From NCBI GenBank assembly GCA_903842845.1, contig CAIMNN010000174.1:1-5444 (forward strand): DNA of 5,444 nt, written 5' to 3'. The translations under genes were made by a program, and so were the position numbers. The stretch comes from an uncultured Acidobacteriaceae bacterium. GTDB lineage: Bacteria; Acidobacteriota; Terriglobia; Terriglobales; Acidobacteriaceae. The notes under the pieces were generated by a model. The model was not told the DNA's origin. It did not search any database and was given only the letters and a program-made list of their open reading frames with translations. Positions 4,229 to 5,444 of this stretch are shown one piece after another. How positions within the stretch are numbered: the stretch's first letter is position 1; each line of letters begins with the position of its first letter.

Positions 4229-5444
4229 ATGAAACAAACTCTGCTCGCCGCGCTCCTCGCCGCCTCCTCCATCCTCACTGCCCCAATCCCCAGCCCGCAC
4301 TCCGCTCCACCTCGTCGACGGCGACGTCCTCCAGACCGGCAACCAGTGGCTAACCCTCCCCGAAATCCGCTCCACCGACGCCGCTCTCATGAACTTCAAC
4401 GTCCTCTCCATCTCCCACCGCGGCCTCCTCCAGATCAACGGCGCTGACGCCGGCCCCGCCATCGCGCCCTACTTCGAAGCCAACGGCAAAGACCTCCCCA
4501 TCAAAAATCTCCAGTGGGAGCTCATCGAATACTGGATTCCCCGCGCCGTCATGACCACAGATGGCCTCGAAGCAACCATCACTTACTGCGCCCCCTCCAC
4601 CGCTCGCGGCGCATTCCTCCACCTCACCCTCACCAACCGCCGCACTCAACCCGTCGACGCCGCCCTCGGTATCCACGCCTCCTTCGGCAACCTCATGCGC
4701 GTCACCTACGTCCCCGTCGAGCTCAACGGCAACCGCAGCGTCGGCCAGGCCGCATGGGTCAGCCCCGGCTCCACCTTCACCTTTTCAAACAGCGACACCG
4801 AATTCGCCTGGTCCATCATCCACCCCGGCTCAACCGGCGAAACCAACATGCCGCCCACCACTCGCACCCCCGCTCTCACCACAACGCGCAAAGCCACACT
4901 CAAGCCCGGCGAAACACTCGAGGCCGACTTCGTCCTCGGCGCTGGCGTTGAAGAGTTCAGCTCCTCGCACATGGCGCGCGCCCTCGTCGAACTCCTCGAC
5001 CGCGACGGTCCCGACGGCCTCATCTCACAGACCGCAGCCTGGTGCCACGCCCGCACCCGCACCACAGGCGACCCCACACTCGACCGGCTCATGAACCAGA
5101 ACTACCTCTACACCGAGCTCTACGCCTGGGGCCGCACCATCGACACAGAGGAACTCGTCGGCGTCACCTCGCGCTCCCCGCGCTACTACGTCTCCGCCGC
5201 CTACTGGGACCGCGACGCCATGCTCTGGAGCTTTCCAGCGCTCCTCCACGTCGACCCGCCCTTCGCCCGCGAGGCCCTCGACTACGCCCTCACCCGCCAG
5301 CTCCGCAACACCGGCATCCACTCCCGCTTCATCGACGGCGTTATCCTCGAGGACGGCTTCCAACTCGACGAGATGGTCGCGCCCATCATCGCCCTCGGCA
5401 GCTACCAGCGCAAGACCAACGACATCGACTTCCTCCGCGAGCAC
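4229..5444 (+). CDS. Secreted six-hairpin glycosidase-like protein; N-terminal frameshift, 3' end outside window
   Basis: Translation from the ATG at 4229 gives a Sec signal peptide, MKQTLLAALLAASSILTA, then runs into an arginine- and proline-rich frame that stops at 4447. The conserved protein continues one base out of register: that frame is open from 4233 to the end of the window and looks genuine from LHLVDGDVLQTG (4305 on). A beta-rich N-terminal domain, with many short strands and WxIxHPGSTGET-like wording, extends to about 5000. A helical part follows with YWDRDAMLWSFPALL (from 5202), LRNTGIHSRFIDG and LDEMVAP (5364-5384). The order of beta-sandwich then alpha/alpha barrel, and the WDRD and DE motifs, resemble the GDE_C/GH15-like six-hairpin glycosidases, so extracellular or periplasmic hydrolysis of an oligosaccharide is likely. 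I cannot assign a GH family or substrate. If the frameshift is real, the first usable in-frame ATG is 4389, without ribosome site or signal peptide. Confidence 0.75.
4281..4304 (+). other. Likely site of the +1 frameshift in the glycosidase-like gene
   Basis: Two C4 runs (4281-4284 and 4288-4291) lie exactly where the signal-peptide frame must join the main frame. Removing one C from the first gives ...SSILTAQSPARTPLHLVDG, with a natural signal peptidase site after LTA. Removing one from the second gives ...LTAPIPARTPLHLVDG. Either restores one continuous protein. The change could be a real mutation or a sequencing/assembly error in a C-rich stretch. Confidence 0.65.

Noticed and set aside
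1..5444. CRISPR array, transposase, toxin-antitoxin pair, phage or defence genes
   Set aside because: No regularly spaced repeats of suitable length, no small gene pairs and no matching domains were seen on either strand; the genes present are metabolic, envelope-related or nucleoid housekeeping.

Overview
The window reads as an ordinary chromosomal stretch of a high-GC bacterium. Gene content and style (HU/IHF-like protein, PgeF with a long N-terminal arm, Alg5-like glycosyltransferase, secreted six-hairpin glycosidase, very C-rich third codon positions, short GGGTGCCCC-type palindromes between genes) make me think of Acidobacteriota of the Terriglobia type. That placement is inference from general familiarity, not from a search.

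Layout. Positions 1-654 (+) hold the 3' three quarters of a prephenate dehydratase gene (pheA), the last-but-one step of phenylalanine synthesis. Ten bases later a complete classical short-chain dehydrogenase follows (665-1450, +), probably co-transcribed. Positions 1451-1718 carry no credible gene but are rich in perfect inverted repeats, a strong GC hairpin and a direct repeat. They end in a -10 box placed so that the next gene, pgeF (1719-2810, +), may be read from a leaderless mRNA. pgeF meets a convergent HU/IHF-like gene (2822-3127, -) with only 11 bases between the stops. The HU leader (3128-3231) contains a candidate promoter and three copies of a CCATAAC-like motif in alternating orientation, able to form two mutually exclusive hairpins. 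A divergent family 2 glycosyltransferase follows (3306-4052, +), then a REP-like GC palindrome. The last gene (4229 to beyond the window, +) encodes a secreted glycosidase-like protein whose signal peptide is out of frame with the rest by one base.

The genes do not form one pathway. The pheA-SDR pair looks like an operon. PgeF (peptidoglycan quality control), the polyprenyl-phosphate sugar transferase and the exported glycosidase all concern the cell envelope or extracellular sugars, but nothing shows that they work together. I found no phage, transposase, CRISPR array, tRNA or rRNA. I see no clear new biological system. The points most worth a second look are the frameshift at about 4281-4305, the switch-like leader of the HU gene, and the structured intergenic region before pgeF.
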